Positions 62,241 to 64,000 of a stretch of 64,000 nucleotides of DNA are shown piece by piece. The DNA lies in NCBI RefSeq assembly GCF_932294415.1, contig NC_065542.1, positions 54,804,406 through 54,868,405 of the forward strand. The letters are read 5' to 3'. The DNA comes from Quercus robur. Lineage: Eukaryota > Streptophyta > Magnoliopsida > Fagales > Fagaceae. The stretch's first letter is position 1; each line of letters starts with the position of its first letter. A program made the position numbers and the translations under genes. Under the pieces are notes generated by a model. The model made no database searches. It saw only the letters and a program-made list of their open reading frames with translations, and was not told the DNA's origin.

Positions 62241-64000
62241 GGTCATAGCTGGATGCTCATAGACTGAAAAAGAAGTGCATAGACAAAGGTCATAGTCAGC
62301 GTACAAAGCTTCCACCTTTTGCCGAGTTTGGAGGTGGTCATGGAAGGCAGCCTTAACACAAATAATGATATTCAAAGGATAGTAGAGAACTCATCTATTA
62401 CAAATCTTAAAGAAAGAAACCAATATTATTGCTTTACGTTATTAACTTAACAGGTCTAACCTGTCATACAGAGACACACATCAGGCGTTGAAAACATTTC
62501 ATTTCTAGGATAAGATTTTCAATGAAAACAAGAAATGATGGTATTAATTGAGTCTCTTATTTTGGGACCCAGAAAAACAAGAAGGCCACATCAAAAGAAG
62601 TCTAATTTAATAATTACAATTACAAGCCCAATTTCAAGGCAAACTCAACAAAAACTCCAAACACCTAAAAGTAAAATTTCCACATTTCAAATCAAGAAAC
62701 AGAACAAAATCAGCAAAATTTGTAACTACCTTAGAGATCATCAACAATATAATCAAAAAAATAATTGATCAGGTTTTAGACTTTGGAAAATTTTGAAGTC
62801 CAGGTGTATATGTTGTACTACAAGACCAATCATTTAAAGGCTACAATCCCACATGCATATCTGGGAGCAAAATCCTTTCTAAGTATTTCAACATATAAGG
62901 TAAATTTCATTGCTAGAATAATATCCAAATTACCTTAGAATAAGAGACCAAGTTGCATAGGTTTAACTATTAATTAACTAACTCTTTACTTCACCTACGT
63001 GTGCACGCACATACACACACACACACACAAACACACATATATATAATAGGTTCAAGCTACACATTTTTGAAAACATAGATTTCATGAAATTTTATGGTGA
63101 GAAAACACTACTAGTCATGTCATTAAATGAACTACCTACCGAGAATATCTTCTTCTTTTTTCCAAAATTTAAAACATTCTCTCTCTAATACCGAAAGTTA
63201 TCACCTTCTCTCTCTAAGCTCGCCTCCTCCTTCTCCTCCTCCACTACTTTTGCTGAGCGCCAACAACTTGGTTGTGTTGGCCATAAAATCAACTAGGTCC
63301 CACATAAAGTACAACTATGGCCTTCAATTTCAATGCCACTAGGGAAGATCAAAAGGTATTGGGAAGCTAAGTATCTATAAATGTATGGGATAGTTAAGGT
63401 TTAGAAATGGGTTTTCAAGGAAAGCGGGTTTAGTTTGGTTAACTATCCATACATTGGTTTTCATTATTGTAATAACAATGGGCATTTGAGTGTTAGAGGT
63501 TTAAATGATGAGAGTGTAAATAGAATGATACAATATTTACATTGAAAATCCTTCTACATAAGCAAGAAGAGTGAAAAACCACAGGTGAGGTAGGGAATCC
63601 TCTACCTCTAGCCACCAGTATAACTGATATTGGAAAAGGGTGAACAATGAACAGTATCTCACAATGGTGAATTGTGTTCTCTATGGAAGTTATAAGCCAA
63701 GGGAGGAGGTGAAGCCCTTATAAATGCTGAATCTTATTGACTGTGAATACAATACAAAAACATTTTCTAAAGTAGAGGAAAGGTGAAAATAACCCTTAGC
63801 ATCCCCAAAATGACAAAAGGTATGCACAATCAGCCATCGAGCAATAGTTCCACAAGAACTTCTTAATGTTACCCAGAATTTCAATGAGCACTTCTAGAAG
63901 CCACTTGAGCATCCCACTTATCCTTTAGTCCATGACTACAAGAAGAAAAGGGAATTGTACCCTTTGCATAAGCTCAGAACTCTAGCATAATTCCCTAAAA
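62241..64000. other. Intergenic DNA
   Basis: AT-rich, with (CA)n at about 63012-63028 and a CT-rich block at 63176-63245. I see no supported gene, RNA or element end. Confidence 0.35.

Overview
This window is AT-rich plant nuclear DNA from a eudicot. The evidence is spliced genes with GT..AG introns, a TIR-NBS-LRR (TNL) resistance gene of the dicot type, Athila-like and Tekay-like LTR elements, Helitrons with CTAG ends and dense MITEs. The TNL and the repeat families look most like Fagaceae (oak, chestnut, beech), but that placement is from memory only. I see no rRNA, no tRNA and no CRISPR.

Layout. 1-13.6 kb is layered LTR-retroelement DNA. Two related but clearly diverged LTRs (2011-2841 and 12706-13621) surround a nested Athila-like Gypsy element (4327-12088) that still has an exact ACTTG target-site duplication. 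A mobile-element ORF of the plant transposon-domain type (403-1476) lies to the left. 13.6-17.6 kb holds several copies of a module that also forms the 5' flank of the TNL gene at 53.3-55.8 kb. At 17,581 one module copy is split by a Helitron complex of about 13.7 kb: two head-to-tail Helitrons, 17581-20867 and 20868-31272. The second carries a 6.4-kb Pack-MULE (22902-29328) with a 10-bp target duplication and a captured protein-kinase fragment. The split module resumes at 31,273, which gives an internal check on both outer ends. 31.5-33.8 kb is two adjacent minisatellites. 34.9-41.1 kb holds two oppositely oriented Tekay-like LTRs. 42-46.3 kb is intergenic DNA with segmental duplications and a truncated TNL relic. 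46,714-53,222 (minus strand) is a five-exon TNL gene that appears intact, and its first intron is mostly a fourth Helitron carrying a decayed RPA-like gene. A fifth, small Helitron sits about 260 bp upstream of the TNL start codon. 55.4-64 kb is intergenic DNA with a PIF/Harbinger-like MITE (59836-60658) and two further echoes of the TNL downstream region.

The only host gene I can model fully is the TNL: 3603 bp of CDS and 1200 residues, with open and phase-consistent splicing and all key motifs present. It would be an intracellular immune receptor, with a TIR NADase domain, an NB-ARC switch, LRR recognition and a C-JID post-LRR domain. The surrounding duplications (5' modules, 3' flank copies, a relic with LRR and C-JID) suggest a tandem TNL cluster that mobile elements have since overwritten. 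Helitron insertions within the intron and in the promoter-proximal region are the most likely present influence on its expression.
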